NCBI GenBank assembly: GCA_025935735.1
Contig: JAICUS010000273.1
Span: 1-7,811, forward strand
Direction: 5' to 3'
DNA from: Solirubrobacteraceae bacterium
Lineage (GTDB): Bacteria; Actinomycetota; Thermoleophilia; Solirubrobacterales; Solirubrobacteraceae
DNA: 7,811 bases
The position numbers and the translations under genes are program-made. Shown piece after piece: positions 7,701-7,811 of this stretch. Under the pieces are notes generated by a model. It ran no database searches and had not been told where the DNA came from. It saw only the letters and a list, made by a program, of their open reading frames with translations. The number at the start of each line of letters is the position of its first letter. Position 1 is the first letter of the stretch.

Positions 7701-7811
7701 GGGCGGCGCCGTCGCCGAACGTGCCCGACGACGCCGGCGCGCCGCCGCCGCCGAGCTGGAGGGTGCCGCCGCCGGGTTGCACCGAGCCGTCGTTGTCCAG
7801 CGGCGGGCTGA
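4567..7811 (-). CDS. Large secreted beta-strand-repeat (beta-helix/adhesin-like) protein, 5' end outside the window
   Basis: At least 1080 residues are open from the right edge to a TAG at 4569-4567; the N-terminus, including any signal peptide, is not in view. Residue numbers here count from the Val codon at 7782. The sequence is Gly/Thr/Ser/Ala-rich with recurring short motifs such as GGTLQL, NGTLSGAGTL, LDNDGT, LANTGT and ILNTGT. This is the pattern of stacked beta-strands in autotransporter-passenger-like and beta-helix surface proteins. Residues 1-353 are two near-identical modules; 354 to about 870 hold degenerate versions. Residues about 880-973 resemble the capping region of such proteins (TGTAALAGALDL, then SVTGAFAPVTGGYP). 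A Pro/Ala linker (974-1007) leads to a basic tail (1008-1071). No beta-barrel, LPXTG motif or terminal membrane helix is seen. Only two cysteines occur, Cys467 and Cys516. Adhesion, biofilm or cell-wall roles are plausible but unproven; I cannot name a specific family. Its 3' end overlaps the PAP2 gene. Confidence 0.88.
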   Translation of the reverse strand, partial: SPPLDNDGSVQPGGGTLQLGGGGAPASSGTFGDGAAQGTIELRGNPITLGDGAKLAGGVTIATGDVDIPSGTVTATGSNAMSNGTLSGAGTLNVASGGWTLSGGTETGTGTTHVAAGATFTQTNSHTLNSGRVLEIAGTYAQSGAFTLFTGGSPAPLVHVLSGGLLQGTPTGTSGISPPLDNDGSVQPGGGTLQLTGGNASASSGTFGGGAAQGTVELRGNPFTLADGAKLAGGVALAAGDTDIPSGTVTSTGANAISNGTLSGAGTLDVTSGGWTLSGGTESGAGTTRLAAGATFTQTGSHSVINGRTLEIAGTYAVSGDRTLFGGGATAPLVHVLSGGTLRKTSGTQSASIDPALDNDGTVEGTAGRLELDRGAAQAQTGTFRGAGGSVAFTGGTHVLGAGADLQGATAVDGGTLQLSSPVSLAGGDVLVLSGGALTGTLDVGAGELDLGGGELQGPGTATVGPQGTVLLNGDCFSELTDGYALANAGTLRVPQGHDLYLSGDGTRVDNSGRIELGSPATPGCSGGVDVFGDTLANTGTIDQVGSGGDNSIEGLDNDGTLTVSAGGLTVEPADGARQDGSFAATAPGAFLAFDGGTVALGPAAALAGDLRLTGADLDIPAGARIALGPADKLTVDGSAIRGDGTLSVAGTLDWRSGTMTGSGTTDLAPGSTATIGGPDDELDLEAGRRLVNRGTLTLAGGALVGYEGASILNTGTFTIAGPVEFAGYYVDTIFGYASLFHNTGTLAKTGADDVELDWALDNDGTVTASGGTLRVPGLLNLEDDGTLVGGALAAHGATIALAEPVQTLGGHVLLDGAGARIGAVDAFDPQQAPTDGLTALRRIGANGMLEVRGGASQAVGGALLDGGETVVGSGGTLAVAGAYRQVAPSVTDLALDGRLTAASFASDAGSLLRARLVPAAAAPLQLTGTAALAGALDLVTAAALPSGDQPLISAGSVTGAFAPVTGGYPVVVGPNEVHVHVAAPAPASARAVAPVALAPAAPAIGAPLAAPLAVLRRMPAVHRRHARHRARAHRSARKPARAATRGRVASRRGPKRAARTHTATAAAVPSKAPARTSAG
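5512..6723 (-). repeat. Degenerate repeat modules of the surface protein
   Basis: The LDNDGT motif recurs at residues 348-353, 547-552 and 752-757, marking modules of about 199 and 205 residues. The stretch from about 553 to 690 still follows the unit 2 order: a GGTVALGPAAALAGD-like segment, then ADLDIPAG, GDGTLSVAGTLDWRSGTMTGSGTTDLA and finally a GRRLVNRGTLTL-type segment. Identity is low compared with units 1 and 2, so these look like older copies. Confidence 0.65.
6724..7254 (-). repeat. Tandem repeat unit 2 of the surface protein (531 bp, 177 aa)
   Basis: Residues 177-353, running from VQPGGGTLQL to DPALDNDGT. It is collinear with unit 1 over its whole length. Most differences are conservative and cluster near the end of the unit, where one extra residue appears. 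The exact phase of the unit is arbitrary; I set it at the residue after the LDNDG[ST] motif. Confidence 0.92.
7255..7782 (-). repeat. Tandem repeat unit 1 of the surface protein (528 bp, 176 aa)
   Basis: Residues 1-176, from VQPGGGTLQL to SPPLDNDGS. Hand alignment with the next unit gives about three quarters identical residues, including VELRGNP/IELRGNP, ADGAKLAGGV/GDGAKLAGGV, SNGTLSGAGTL and APLVHVLSGG. The DNA at its start (7763-7811, including the preceding edge) matches 7235-7283 with few mismatches at a 528-bp offset. Confidence 0.93.
7783..7811 (-). repeat. End of a further repeat unit, cut by the window edge
   Basis: The nine complete codons here read SPPLDNDGS, identical to the end of unit 1. 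The DNA from 7781 to 7811 matches 7253-7283 exactly. The repeat array therefore continues upstream in the gene, beyond the window. Confidence 0.85.

Noticed and set aside
5515..7800. Recurring DNA words around gtcgttgtccag that could suggest a CRISPR or an operator array
   Set aside because: The spacing is several hundred bases and irregular, and the word encodes the LDNDG motif in frame, so it is a protein repeat.
4567..7811. Assignment of the repeat protein as a classical autotransporter
   Set aside because: There is no C-terminal beta-barrel, and the other genes suggest an actinobacterium. Only the passenger-like beta-strand repeats resemble autotransporters.

Overview
The window is very GC-rich with almost every codon ending in G or C. 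Its gene content points to a high-GC actinobacterium, with a Thermoleophilia/Solirubrobacterales-type soil organism as my best guess. That placement rests on the style of the proteins and promoters, not on a marker gene. No rRNA, tRNA, CRISPR array, insertion sequence, integrase or phage gene is visible.

Layout. Positions 1-1889 hold two minus-strand NAD-dependent epimerase/dehydratase genes of the CDP-paratose (tyvelose) 2-epimerase type. They overlap by one base (TGATG), and the second runs off the left edge. Diverging from them on the plus strand are three membrane-protein genes: a DedA-family protein (1926-2579, start uncertain), a polytopic GT-C/PMT-like glycosyltransferase that uses a polyprenyl-phosphate sugar (2619-4055), and a PAP2-type phosphatase resembling undecaprenyl-diphosphate phosphatases (4127-4711). 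The rest of the window is a long minus-strand gene (4567 to beyond the right edge) for a secreted, glycine/threonine-rich beta-strand-repeat protein. It contains two near-identical 176-177-residue repeats, the tip of a third at the right edge, and more degenerate copies toward its C-terminus. It converges on the PAP2 gene and overlaps its 3' end by 145 bp.

How they may work together (inference). The epimerases would supply a modified nucleotide sugar. The GT-C enzyme would use a lipid-linked sugar on the outer face of the membrane. The PAP2 enzyme would turn undecaprenyl diphosphate into undecaprenyl phosphate, and the DedA protein would return that carrier to the inner face. The repeat protein is a plausible surface structure and possibly a glycosylation substrate. 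This is a coherent cell-envelope glycan neighbourhood, but each link is inferred from family membership.

The observations most worth checking are the decaying tandem-repeat architecture of the surface protein, its unavoidable antisense overlap with the PAP2 catalytic motif, its strongly basic tail without a recognised anchor, and a shared CTAGCTT element 10-11 nt upstream of two start codons, which suggests leaderless or near-leaderless transcripts.
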